From IMG/VR virus record IMGVR_UViG_3300021962_000023, positions 62,001 through 126,000 of that record: a stretch of DNA of 64,000 bases; one strand, written 5' to 3'. The stretch comes from a virus. How positions within the stretch are numbered: the first letter of the stretch is position 1; the number at the start of each line of letters is the position of its first letter. The notes beneath the pieces are model-generated. The model worked only from the letters and a program-made list of their open reading frames with translations, did no database searches and had not been told where the DNA came from. Shown here piece after piece: positions 1 through 8,655 of the stretch. The position numbers and the translations under genes are program-made.

Positions 1-1003
1 CATTACCATTCTCATACATTTGTGCAAAATATACACCTCTTTGGAATCCATGGTCATAAGCGTTACCTTTGATACCCAACTCTTTGAAAATCGCCTGAAT
101 AATCTTTTGTTTGATTCCACTTACAGGTCCGTTTCTATCGTAACCCATATTAGCACCATTTCGTTCTCTCTCATCCATAATGTGCATTTTATACCATTCT
201 GAACGATTTTCTTTTAACCATTGATGCCATGGGTCATATACCTTATCATCCGGCTTTGTAGAAATCTTACCTTTGGATTCTCCCAATGTTTTGAAATGAG
301 GAATACCATTATATTGTGAGTGGATACCATATAAAGATGTTGTACCAACTCCAATCAATGGGTTATTGTATTTCTTTTGCCAGTAATCTCTAATTTCAGG
401 TGCGGTTGCCAATGCTGCAATTAACTTACCACCCAAAAAATTGTAACCAAATGGTTGTGTTGATACAATAGTAGTTGCAATAGTGGTACAATTCAATTTA
501 CCATTCTGAAACTTATCTTCCTTTTGCCATCCAATGTAATTATCTCTAACTCCTAATGATGTAATATCCGAACCTAAACAAATCTGCCCTAATATCTTAC
601 CACTTGTTCTATCTTTTACATAGCACTTTACATTACGACCTGGGTTAGCTTGGAATTCCATTGTATGAATTAATCTACGGATTTCAGTCCATCTAGTAGA
701 TTCTTTTGGATTATCATCTACAATATCGACATAAGGGTCTATTGATTGAATTTCCGCAATAGTTAATTCCTTATTCATTATGTCCGTAGGTTTCCACAAC
801 GAATCGTAGTGAGATTGTAATACAGGTAATTTTTTCATATTACCAATTAAATCTTCATTCCACTCCATCCATTTTTTGTATAGAGTTTGTTCTTCAACTG
901 ACATTTCTTTAAGATAATCTAAGTTCTCAATAAACTTCTTTTTCATCTCATCGTAGTCAAATACCTCTGTGTTGGTTTGTTCACCTGTATCCCAAAATTT
1001 CAT
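1..1003 (-). CDS. DUF4338 / Druantia DruA-like protein, C-terminus beyond window
   Basis: Reading the minus strand from the ATG at 1003 gives 334 residues open to the window edge; the stop lies outside. An N-terminal region (1-105) is followed by a stretch resembling DUF4338 (DruA) proteins: LGQICLGSDI at 138-147, RDNYIGW at 153-159, a hydrophobic core around 184-222 and TLGESKGK at 239-246. DruA belongs to the Druantia defence system; the biochemical role of DUF4338 is unknown to me. The gene follows two Mom-like genes and has its own host-type promoter overlapping the end of the upstream gene, with a leader of about 26 nt. It could be a DNA modification or counter-defence protein. The family call is from motif recall, not a search. 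Confidence 0.6.
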   Translation of the reverse strand, partial: MKFWDTGEQTNTEVFDYDEMKKKFIENLDYLKEMSVEEQTLYKKWMEWNEDLIGNMKKLPVLQSHYDSLWKPTDIMNKELTIAEIQSIDPYVDIVDDNPKESTRWTEIRRLIHTMEFQANPGRNVKCYVKDRTSGKILGQICLGSDITSLGVRDNYIGWQKEDKFQNGKLNCTTIATTIVSTQPFGYNFLGGKLIAALATAPEIRDYWQKKYNNPLIGVGTTSLYGIHSQYNGIPHFKTLGESKGKISTKPDDKVYDPWHQWLKENRSEWYKMHIMDERERNGANMGYDRNGPVSGIKQKIIQAIFKELGIKGNAYDHGFQRGVYFAQMYENGN

Positions 1004-1029
1004 ATTTTAGATTTTATTATTATGTTTTA

Positions 1030-1062
1030 CAAATATACGAAAAATTATTAGTATTACCAAAA
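1030..1062 (-). promoter_or_regulatory. Host-type promoter for the DruA-like gene
   Basis: Coding strand TTTTG (1058-1062), 20-nt spacer, TATATTTG (1030-1037), 26 nt before the start. The -33 box lies inside the last codons of the second Mom-like gene, so the DruA-like gene can be expressed apart from it. Confidence 0.7.
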
Positions 1063-1857
1063 TTTAACGGATATTTCTGAATCTGGTTCAATTGTAGTAT
1101 GGTGCTGAACACCTTTATTATATTCTCTAGCATTTTTAGGATAAGGCCTAACTTCGTGTTTTAACCTCTTAATCAAATCTTTCTTCTCCTTTTTATCTGC
1201 TCCTATGATTTGTATGTATCTATGCTTTGGTGGTTCTTCTCTTCTCCAAAATTCTTTGTAACCATCTTTACCGATTTCTCTACGAAGATGTTCTAAATTA
1301 CCACTACCCCATTTGGTAAACACAGTCCTACTATGAATCCATTTAAATGGGTCATTTGATAGAGAGATACCATAATTTGGCATTAGGGCAATATCAGTAT
1401 TTAACCCCTGATAAATCCAATTGGTTGCTTGATAAATTCCTCCCAAATGTTCTTGTCCGTTATCTGCATAGGAAATAAGTACTTTGATATTCTTATCATT
1501 TTCTCTGAACCATTTGAATGATTGTCCTAATGCATATGATTCTATATTTGAACCATATCCATCATCACAATATAAACGAGTCAATTCCAAAATATTATCT
1601 TTGGTCAATCCCTCACATACCGATGTAGATGCTCTCGCACCTACGGGAAATCCATAAACCATACATCCAATTAGAATCTCATCATCACCAATTACATTTT
1701 GATTATCAGTTTTGTAAAATATACCCAATGCATATCTACAAGCAGTCCAAGCGTGAGTATAGTGTTTTTTAACAATAATCTCTTTGGCTACATTACTATT
1801 GATTTCTCTTATGGATACTTTACTCGTATCACAATATAACTTATTAACTTCTTTCAA
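1054..1857 (-). CDS. Mom-like GNAT-fold DNA modification protein, copy 2
   Basis: 267 residues. Motifs match the Mom family of phage DNA-modification proteins (GNAT acyltransferase fold; Mu Mom makes a carbamoylmethyl-type adenine): HY at 32-33, ELTRL at 91-95, NIES at 104-107, SYAD at 129-132, HLGG at 137-140 and YQATNWIYQG at 142-151. It is a paralogue of the upstream gene and overlaps it by 14 nt, so the two are probably translationally coupled. The N-terminal nine residues are almost identical in both copies (MKEvNKLYCD/MKEpNKLYCD). Acyl donor and target base cannot be read from sequence. A protein acetyltransferase is the main alternative. Confidence 0.7.
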   Translation of the reverse strand: MKEVNKLYCDTSKVSIREINSNVAKEIIVKKHYTHAWTACRYALGIFYKTDNQNVIGDDEILIGCMVYGFPVGARASTSVCEGLTKDNILELTRLYCDDGYGSNIESYALGQSFKWFRENDKNIKVLISYADNGQEHLGGIYQATNWIYQGLNTDIALMPNYGISLSNDPFKWIHSRTVFTKWGSGNLEHLRREIGKDGYKEFWRREEPPKHRYIQIIGADKKEKKDLIKRLKHEVRPYPKNAREYNKGVQHHTTIEPDSEISVKFW

Positions 1858-2605
1858 TTGGTTCTAATTTATGTATTTCTTCAATAAATTCCTCTTTTGC
1901 TTTTGGATATGGTAACGATGGATACTTTAAAGATTTTAATAACTTCTTTTTTTCCCTACCACTCAAAAGTATATAAACATATCGATGCTTTCTCGGTTCT
2001 TTTTTAATCCAAAATGGTACGGATACCATTGTTTGGATTATCTTTGGGTCATTAGTACCATATCTTACAAAAGATGTTCTACTATGATGCCATTCATCAT
2101 CTTCCTTCCACTTAAAACTCCAACTATCATTTGGTCTGATTCGATTTCCCTGATATATCCAATTTGTTGCTTGATATACAGTTCCTAAATGACCTGCTTT
2201 TGGGTCTGAATACGATACTAATGCTTTGATATGTGATGCGTTTTCTCTCAACCATTCAAATGATTTACCAACAAACCAACTTTCAATATTACTACCATAT
2301 CCATCAAATACAAATAAACGGGTTAGTTCTAAAACCTCCGTTCTATCTAATAGTTCCGAAATGGATGCGCCGGAATGTCTACCAACCGGGTCACCATAAC
2401 AAGCTACTCCAATAAGTTTTTCGTTTACTCCACCAAAGAATTTGTGTTCATCGTTTGAAACATGAAACAAACCAATAGCATAAGATACCTTCGTCCATAT
2501 ACCACTATAATGGTTATTGACGATGATATCTTTTGCTACATTTTTATTTATTGCTCTTACGATTAATTTAGAAATATCACAATATAACTTATTAGGTTCT
2601 TTCAT
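1844..2605 (-). CDS. Mom-like GNAT-fold DNA modification protein, copy 1
   Basis: 253 residues, paralogous to the downstream gene. The same motif series is present: HY at 32-33, LIGVACYGDPVGR at 64-76, ELTRL at 93-97, NIES at 106-109, SYSD at 131-134, HLG at 139-141 and YQATNWIYQG at 144-153. The C-terminal 60 residues are Lys/Arg-rich, as expected for DNA binding. It overlaps the HTH-like gene before it (14 nt) and the second Mom-like gene after it (14 nt), forming a tight three-gene run. Two diverged copies may form a heterodimer or have split specificities; this is inference. Confidence 0.7.
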   Translation of the reverse strand: MKEPNKLYCDISKLIVRAINKNVAKDIIVNNHYSGIWTKVSYAIGLFHVSNDEHKFFGGVNEKLIGVACYGDPVGRHSGASISELLDRTEVLELTRLFVFDGYGSNIESWFVGKSFEWLRENASHIKALVSYSDPKAGHLGTVYQATNWIYQGNRIRPNDSWSFKWKEDDEWHHSRTSFVRYGTNDPKIIQTMVSVPFWIKKEPRKHRYVYILLSGREKKKLLKSLKYPSLPYPKAKEEFIEEIHKLEPIERS

Positions 2606-2789
2606 AAGGCCACTTTATCATGTGTGTCCACGTTTGGTTTGTAACTATTTTTTTAATGTTAGCAGGGGATACTTTATAGTTCCTAGCAATAACATTTATA
2701 TTCCTATGACCTATTTTGTATAGTTCTCTGATTTGCAATATCTGCTCTTCAGTCAATTTGTGCATTGGATGCGATTCTCCTCTTAACAT
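2592..2789 (-). CDS. Small helix-turn-helix protein
   Basis: 65 residues from the ATG at 2789. A GTG at 2822 would add 11 residues, and an ATG at 2765 with AGAGGAG before it would shorten the protein. The sequence KLTEEQILQIRELYKIG followed by NVIARNYKVSPANIKKIV is the helix-turn-helix seen at the C-terminus of phage HNH/homing endonucleases. No HNH part is present, so this is either a stand-alone DNA-binding protein or a homing-endonuclease remnant. It overlaps the first Mom-like gene by 14 nt and may regulate that pair. Confidence 0.55.
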   Translation of the reverse strand: MLRGESHPMHKLTEEQILQIRELYKIGHRNINVIARNYKVSPANIKKIVTNQTWTHMIKWPYERT

Positions 2790-2831
2790 ATGTCTAATAT
2801 AACCAATTTTTTTGATAATCACAAATTTATT

Positions 2832-3095
2832 TTACTTTAAATGTTCATTTAATGCATTTACATAGGTTAATTTCGAAGATGCTCCGGTGAATCTATCCAC
2901 TTCTTTTCCATCTTTTTCGATAATTACCGTAGGTACGGAACGGATTCCGTATTTTGTAGCTTCATCGTATGCCACATCAACATCATAATCTTCAAATATT
3001 ACATTTGAAAATTGAGTCTTTACTTCGTTCATAACCGGAGCTAGTGCTCTACAAGGTCCGCACCATGCTGCGGAGAATTTTTTAACTGTTACCAT
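2832..3095 (-). CDS. Thioredoxin/glutaredoxin-like protein
   Basis: 87 residues with the active site WCGPC (Cys12, Cys15) after the first strand and the cis-Pro motif SVPT around residue 54, so a complete minimal thioredoxin fold. It would reduce the C-terminal cysteines of the phage ribonucleotide reductase, whose genes lie just upstream on the same strand. It overlaps the preceding gene by 7 nt. T4 carries an analogous gene, nrdC. The fold assignment is secure; the partnership with NrdA is inferred from gene order. Confidence 0.9.
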   Translation of the reverse strand: MVTVKKFSAAWCGPCRALAPVMNEVKTQFSNVIFEDYDVDVAYDEATKYGIRSVPTVIIEKDGKEVDRFTGASSKLTYVNALNEHLK

Positions 3096-4129
3096 TCTTT
3101 TAAATTTTTAGTTCGTTCTATTGATGTTAAATAATGTAAATTCATCATTTTAATTTCATTTGGGAATATAGTTTTGAAATTTTCATTCATTTGTTTTGCA
3201 TGATAGAATATTGATTTTCTATTATGTTCGTAATTATCTATACATTTCTCCCACATTGTATAAATTTCTTCTTTAGATTTTTTTGATAAATCTAAAATTA
3301 TTTCTTGTATCCTATCCATTCGTTCCGAATCAGGCAAATCATCATAACTTTCATCTATAATATCAGAAAATGTTCTGAATCCCATTTTTTGTAAATTTCT
3401 CAAAGTATGTCTTTGCCCTATTACAATAAATGGTCTAGGAAATGCCAATGCTCTAAATGTTTTTTCAGATATAAAAGTATATGGTATTGATAATATTTCA
3501 GAAGAATATTTAGATTCATTCAATATATTAATAGCACTATTTTTATATATTTCAGTTAATTCATTATGGTTTGCATGCGTTGATTGATTGTAATTTTCTT
3601 CAAAATTACGCTCATTATTCCATAAAAATGAGTAATATGATATGCTTTTTAAATCATTAGAATCAAAAAATGTTTTGAATTGTATTTTATGTTCTTTACT
3701 CGTTCTATTTAATGTTAAAAAATGTTTTTCAAAATTCATATCCAATGGAAAAGGATATTCTCCTGAATTAAAGTATTCTGCTGGTGTTACAAAATTTAAA
3801 TGAAATGGATAATAATAAAAATTAAATTGAAAAAATCCCAATAAACTTTCATATTCTTTACTTCTATTTTCATATAGAATGTGAAATTTTTTAGTATTAA
3901 TTTTCTTCTCTAAAAAAAATTCATGTATTCTATATAAATGTAATATAGATGTTTGTGTAAGCGGTTCTCCACGTTCACAATATATTAGTTTATATTCTCT
4001 ATAATTTGCTTCATAAAACTCCAACAATTCATCAATTTCTTTGTTTGAAAAAAATATAAGAATTGGTCGATTTATTAACAATGTTTTAGATATATCATCT
4101 ATTACAATATATTCTTTAAAATTATTCAT
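3089..4129 (-). CDS. Putative glycosyltransferase-like protein
   Basis: 346 residues, very AT-rich and rich in Asn, Phe and Tyr compared with the flanking nrd genes, which suggests a later insertion. The C-terminal half has a pattern known from viral and bacterial glycosyltransferase-like proteins: FISEKTFRALAFPRPFIVIG around 218-237, then LRNLQKMGFRTFSDIIDESYDD around 243-264, where an EK pair and a DESYD motif occur. No membrane segment is seen. Sitting between nrdA and the thioredoxin gene it has no obvious tie to nucleotide metabolism. Its target could be modified DNA or a host surface glycan. The family call is tentative. Confidence 0.45.
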   Translation of the reverse strand: MNNFKEYIVIDDISKTLLINRPILIFFSNKEIDELLEFYEANYREYKLIYCERGEPLTQTSILHLYRIHEFFLEKKINTKKFHILYENRSKEYESLLGFFQFNFYYYPFHLNFVTPAEYFNSGEYPFPLDMNFEKHFLTLNRTSKEHKIQFKTFFDSNDLKSISYYSFLWNNERNFEENYNQSTHANHNELTEIYKNSAINILNESKYSSEILSIPYTFISEKTFRALAFPRPFIVIGQRHTLRNLQKMGFRTFSDIIDESYDDLPDSERMDRIQEIILDLSKKSKEEIYTMWEKCIDNYEHNRKSIFYHAKQMNENFKTIFPNEIKMMNLHYLTSIERTKNLKEW

Positions 4130-4139
4130 TTCATTTATT

Positions 4140-5921
4140 TTAACCTTCGCAACTCACACAAGTTTCATCCATTGCTCTTGCTGCTATATCACCTCTCAAT
4201 ACTGATTCGGTTCTCATATAGTACAAAGTCTTAACTCCTTGCTTCCATGCTTCCATATGAATTTGGTTAATCCACTTTGGTTCTGCTGTTGCAGGGAATG
4301 CTAAGTTTAGAGAAACTGATTGGTCAATGTATTGTTGTCTTACACCGGCTTGTCTTACTAAATCCAATTGATTAATTTCCTTAAATGTTTTGAATACATC
4401 TTTAACTGAACTACATCTATGTGCTCTCTCGTCAATTGATACTTCTTTACATTCAATTAGTTTACCATCCGAAAAACACCAATCATCTAAGAAATCTAAA
4501 TCTTGTACCGAACCACCATCTGCAAGGATTTTATCCCATACTTCCTTAGTGTTCTTACCAATTTTCTTAAATACTCTTTCCAATTCAGGGTTCTTTCTAA
4601 TGAAAGTTCCTTTTGATGTTTGTTCGGTAAATACATTGGCTGCCCAAGGTTCAATACCACTACTTACATTACCACTCAACTTAGAGTTTGAAACAGTTGG
4701 TGCTACTGCTCTTAGGTGTGTGTTTCTAAATCCACTTTCTTTACACCACAATGGTTCACCATATTCAGATGCTAAATCTCTACTTGCTCTTTCGGATTCA
4801 ATCTTCATTTGAGAGAAAATCTTACGAGTTTCAAATTGAGCTTGCAATCCTTCAAATGGTAATCCTTTTTGTTGTAAGTAAGTGTGCCATCCTAATACAC
4901 CTAACCCCAATGCTCTACCTCTTTCTGCAGAACGAACCGAATTCTCAAATCCCTTCATATTCTTTGCTCTCTGAATGAACTCTTCTAATACACCATCTAA
5001 AAAGATAGTAGCAGTGTATACTAAATCAGTATCTTTCCACTCATCGTATTTTGCTAAATTTAAAGAACTTAAACAACAAACAAATGAGTGTTGTTCATCG
5101 GTATGTAAAACGATTTCAGAACAAATGTTAGTCATATGTACTTTTAATCCGTTCTTCTTATACATTTCAGGGTTTTGTTTGTTTACATTACCCTTATACA
5201 TAATGTAAGGTTCGCCAGTTGCTTTACGCTTCTGAAGTAACTTACCCCATTTTCTACGAGCTTCCGAATCACCTTCCTCAACTTTCTTCATAAATCTATC
5301 ACTAACTACAACGCATTGATGTAAGTTAAGTGATTGGCGATTTACATCTCCCTTTGGTTCTCTGATTTCTAAAAAATCTTCGAAATCCTTATGTTCGATT
5401 TTAATGTTTACCGATGCTGCCCCTCTACGAACACTACCCTGATTGGTTGCAAGTATCGTAGAATCGTAGATTTTAGCAAATGGTACAATACCATCACTCG
5501 TTCCATTGCCGGTGATTTTAGAACCTGCGGGTCGTATCATATTGATTCCAATACCAACACCACCACCATGCTTTGCTAACAACATCAATTCTAAGTTCTT
5601 AGAACCAATTTCATAAACACTATCACCCACATCGATACCGAAGCAAGAGATTGGTAAACCTCTATCAGTACCTGTGTTTGATAATACAGGCGTTGCTAAA
5701 CACAACCATCCCTTCCAAATGTAATCAAAGAATTTTGTTGCTAATTGCGGTTTATCCAATCTTTTAGCAACTGCCGTAGCAACTCTCCAATATGCATCCT
5801 TTGGCTTTTCGCCAGCTTGTAAATAAGTTTTCGATATAGTTTTTACATATATCTCATTATTTCCCCACGATGGGAAATCAACATCGACTTCCCATCCGTA
5901 TTCTTCTCCGAAATTTTTCAT
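4140..5921 (-). CDS. nrdA: Ribonucleoside-diphosphate reductase, large subunit (class I)
   Basis: 593 residues. It reduces ribonucleoside diphosphates to deoxyribonucleotides with the NrdB radical subunit. Visible residues are Cys93 (SCFG) with Cys282/283 for the redox pair, the thiyl-radical site NICSE (Asn265, Cys267, Glu269), YYMRTE near the end, and the C-terminal CVSC tail that thioredoxin reduces. At under 600 residues it is shorter than cellular NrdA (about 750); the N-terminal ATP-cone that senses dATP is missing, so it should lack overall activity feedback. It lies 10 nt after nrdB. Confidence 0.95.
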   Translation of the reverse strand: MKNFGEEYGWEVDVDFPSWGNNEIYVKTISKTYLQAGEKPKDAYWRVATAVAKRLDKPQLATKFFDYIWKGWLCLATPVLSNTGTDRGLPISCFGIDVGDSVYEIGSKNLELMLLAKHGGGVGIGINMIRPAGSKITGNGTSDGIVPFAKIYDSTILATNQGSVRRGAASVNIKIEHKDFEDFLEIREPKGDVNRQSLNLHQCVVVSDRFMKKVEEGDSEARRKWGKLLQKRKATGEPYIMYKGNVNKQNPEMYKKNGLKVHMTNICSEIVLHTDEQHSFVCCLSSLNLAKYDEWKDTDLVYTATIFLDGVLEEFIQRAKNMKGFENSVRSAERGRALGLGVLGWHTYLQQKGLPFEGLQAQFETRKIFSQMKIESERASRDLASEYGEPLWCKESGFRNTHLRAVAPTVSNSKLSGNVSSGIEPWAANVFTEQTSKGTFIRKNPELERVFKKIGKNTKEVWDKILADGGSVQDLDFLDDWCFSDGKLIECKEVSIDERAHRCSSVKDVFKTFKEINQLDLVRQAGVRQQYIDQSVSLNLAFPATAEPKWINQIHMEAWKQGVKTLYYMRTESVLRGDIAARAMDETCVSCEG

Positions 5922-5931
5922 AAATTATAAT

Positions 5932-6945
5932 TTAAAATATATCATCCCAATTTTCACCTTCTCCTGCTTTTGAGTAATCCGTTGGTCTCATTGCAAAGAA
6001 ATCGGTATGTGTAACTCCTCCTGTAAGATGATAAAACCAATCCAATTCAGATGCTTTCTTCTCATCAAATTCAAAGTAATCATCTCCTCCTGGTATTGGA
6101 TTGTAACCTAATTCTGCTAACTTTTCATTAACTCTCTTTGTAATGAATTCTTTTAGGTCATCTTTTTTAAGATTCTCCAAATCACCCATTTCGAAAATCT
6201 TATCAATGAATTTGTGTTCCAAATCTCTAATTATTTCAGCTGCTTTGTAGATATCCTCTTTTGCTTCTTCTAACAATTCAGGAAACTCTTCACACATATG
6301 TCTGAATAATTGTACTCCCATCTTTGAGTGTAGTGATTCATCCCTTACACTCCATTTCATTTGTTGTCCAATTCCTTTTAATAGGTTTCTCATTTGAAAT
6401 GAATACAATACAGCGAATGATGAATACAATGCAACTCCTTCAGCGAATGCTGAAAAGATTGCAAGTGAACGAGCTACTTCCTTTCTAGCAATTGGATTTG
6501 TATCCAAATCTTTTGGAGTCCAATCTGCGGTTGTATTTGTTAATAACTCAAATCTCTCTTTCATTGCTTCATCGTGTAAGAATCCTTCAAAGTCATCTAA
6601 CCCCAATGTTTCATTTAAGTATGAATATGCAATTGAGTGAATTGTTTCTTGTGAACCGAATGCCATTGCCATCTGTCTAATCTCATGCTTTGGAAACCAT
6701 TTGGTAACCATACCAGTCCAATAATCAGAAACGGCACATTCAGTTTGAGCAAATCCTAAAAGAATATTACCTACTAAATGCTTTTCTTCTTTTGTTAAAT
6801 TTTCATTCCAATCTTTGACATCCCCTTGCATTGGTATTTCAGTATGTAACCAAAACGCCTGCATTTGTTTCAGCCAACCCTCATTATAATAATCCGGATA
6901 TTCAAAGGGTTTAAAAGGAATTCTTTCTGTAAATAATTTGCTCAT
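5932..6945 (-). CDS. nrdB: Ribonucleoside-diphosphate reductase, small subunit
   Basis: 337 residues, all-helical di-iron protein that generates the tyrosyl radical for NrdA. The ligand and radical motif ETIHSIAY gives Glu100, His103 and radical Tyr107, as in class Ia enzymes; the second ligand pair lies in the RDESLHSKMG region. The C-terminal tail is acidic and ends in aspartates and Phe, as expected for docking on NrdA. There is an 87-nt space to the helicase gene, in which I could not identify a convincing promoter. Confidence 0.95.
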   Translation of the reverse strand: MSKLFTERIPFKPFEYPDYYNEGWLKQMQAFWLHTEIPMQGDVKDWNENLTKEEKHLVGNILLGFAQTECAVSDYWTGMVTKWFPKHEIRQMAMAFGSQETIHSIAYSYLNETLGLDDFEGFLHDEAMKERFELLTNTTADWTPKDLDTNPIARKEVARSLAIFSAFAEGVALYSSFAVLYSFQMRNLLKGIGQQMKWSVRDESLHSKMGVQLFRHMCEEFPELLEEAKEDIYKAAEIIRDLEHKFIDKIFEMGDLENLKKDDLKEFITKRVNEKLAELGYNPIPGGDDYFEFDEKKASELDWFYHLTGGVTHTDFFAMRPTDYSKAGEGENWDDIF

Positions 6946-7032
6946 ATTTTTATTTTGTTTATGTTTGAAGTGTAGGTATAACTATGTTCCGAATTTATAA
7001 ATTTTCCTTTTTCTTTAGAAAATTTTATACAA

Positions 7033-8388
7033 TTATCCCATATTTTCAACATACTTTTTGTGTAATAATTTCTTCTCTAAATTCTCTCCGTTTTTAGAGT
7101 CTTTGGTTGCATTCATACCATCTTGCGATGTTGCTGCAAATACATCCATCACCCCATGGAATGTATCAATCTTAGCTGGAAAAGTCATTCCATCAGGTCC
7201 AAATCGATTTTTAACGATGTGAATACGACCTGTATTTGATAACTTATCCTTAGTTTTTCTACTAACACTCATAATAAAGTCGGCAGTTTGAACTTTCTTA
7301 TACGAATCTCCAACCGAATCCGCTTGAATAACTTCATGCTCAATAGCCGCTCTATTGGTCTGTGTTGCTGTCCAAATTGGAATACCGGCTTCTCCACTTA
7401 AACCTCTAAGTTCTTCGTAGATTCCACCTAATTCAGCGTATAAACCATCTCTACCACTGCCACTTTTTAATAAATCGGCGTAATCGATGATGATTAAATC
7501 TGGTGCAAATCCAATTTGTTTTAACTTTTCAATATGAGCTGCAAGAGTTTTAGAAGATGCGAACTGTGGTGGATAGTACTTAATACGAACTCTGCCCGGC
7601 GTACCTTTAATCTTTCTGATAATCTCATCCTTTCGTTCTTTATGTTCTGATGTTTGGATTCCAGTCAAAATTGTAGTATATCTTTGTCCTACATAACTTT
7701 CGGATAATTCCAAAGAGTAGTGTAAAACATTTTTACCTTTTTGTAATGCCGAACATGCTATCTTTGATAAGAACCAACTCTTACCAATACCAGATGGTGC
7801 CATTACAACTCCTAATTCACCTGGTCCTAAACCACCATCCATTAATTCATCAATAACTTCCCATCCCGTTGATACTGAATTTCGTTTGACATCTTCCATA
7901 ATGAGTTCAAACTCATCAATGTAATCCAAACCCAAATCAGATTCTACACCAACTTTGGATGCTGCCATCATTGTTTCTATAATCCTATCGTAATTACCTG
8001 CTTTAAGTAAATCTACGGATTTTAGAAGAGCATCTTTAACTTTTTGATTTTTAGCGAATGTAAGATATTCTTTCTTAACATAAGGTAAATCATTTGATTC
8101 AATTTGTAGATAAACATGTTTTAATTGTTCAACTACGGTTTGCTTTAATGCCTTATCTTCAATACTTCCAACTTTGATTTTGAACACTTCCATAGTTGGA
8201 ACTGCACGGAATTCGTTGAAGTAATTTTGTACCTCATCTACAATCCATTGGTTTGCTTGTGATTCAAAAAATGCCGGTTTAGTGATTTCGTTTACCTGTT
8301 CAAGAAACTTAACATCCGTTATAAGTGAAGCAACAACTTTTGATTGATACGATTGTCCATATTTTACCAATGTATCTACTGCTTCCAT
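7033..8388 (-). CDS. 41: Replicative DnaB-type helicase (T4 gp41 equivalent)
   Basis: 451 residues. The N-terminal helical domain (1-150) is followed by a RecA-like core with Walker A APSGIGKS (197-204), the LHYSLELSE segment, and Walker B LIIIDYADLL. This is the hexameric 5'-3' helicase that unwinds the fork and recruits primase. The start overlaps the stop of the upstream 79-residue gene by 1 nt, so the two are coupled. No intein or insertion is seen, and the length matches T4 gp41 (475). Confidence 0.9.
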   Translation of the reverse strand: MEAVDTLVKYGQSYQSKVVASLITDVKFLEQVNEITKPAFFESQANQWIVDEVQNYFNEFRAVPTMEVFKIKVGSIEDKALKQTVVEQLKHVYLQIESNDLPYVKKEYLTFAKNQKVKDALLKSVDLLKAGNYDRIIETMMAASKVGVESDLGLDYIDEFELIMEDVKRNSVSTGWEVIDELMDGGLGPGELGVVMAPSGIGKSWFLSKIACSALQKGKNVLHYSLELSESYVGQRYTTILTGIQTSEHKERKDEIIRKIKGTPGRVRIKYYPPQFASSKTLAAHIEKLKQIGFAPDLIIIDYADLLKSGSGRDGLYAELGGIYEELRGLSGEAGIPIWTATQTNRAAIEHEVIQADSVGDSYKKVQTADFIMSVSRKTKDKLSNTGRIHIVKNRFGPDGMTFPAKIDTFHGVMDVFAATSQDGMNATKDSKNGENLEKKLLHKKYVENMG

Positions 8389-8627
8389 TATGCTTCAGCG
8401 TTTTGTTTTCTTAATTGTTTTTTAGATTTAACCGTTTCTACTTGGTCGGTTGCTTGGTCGGTAGCTTGGTCGTTCTTTGGTTTACGAATTGCTGCTTTCC
8501 ATTCTGACTTTGGACAGAATGCCCATACTTTGGTACTTACTTTTGTATCTGCTTCCGAATCTGTTACTCTACGGATTGTACCTAGTTTGTTGTCTTTTGT
8601 TTCTTTTACTACTTTAATACACTTCAT
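8388..8627 (-). CDS. Small conserved-looking hypothetical protein
   Basis: 79 residues, basic, with an N-terminal half that looks folded (MKCIKVVKETK, TKVWAFCPKSEWK) and a Lys/Gln-rich tail. A 12-bp tandem repeat at about 8442-8474 encodes ATDQATDQ, a low-complexity linker prone to copy changes. It sits between groES and the helicase gene and overlaps the latter by 1 nt. The function is unknown; placement suggests a helper of replication. Confidence 0.6.
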   Translation of the reverse strand: MKCIKVVKETKDNKLGTIRRVTDSEADTKVSTKVWAFCPKSEWKAAIRKPKNDQATDQATDQVETVKSKKQLRKQNAEA

Positions 8628-8655
8628 ACTTTTTGTCCATGTTTAATTTAAAAAA

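Noticed and set aside
2592-2822. Intact HNH homing endonuclease
   Set aside because: Only the C-terminal HTH-like part is present; no HNH motif occurs in the frame or beside it.
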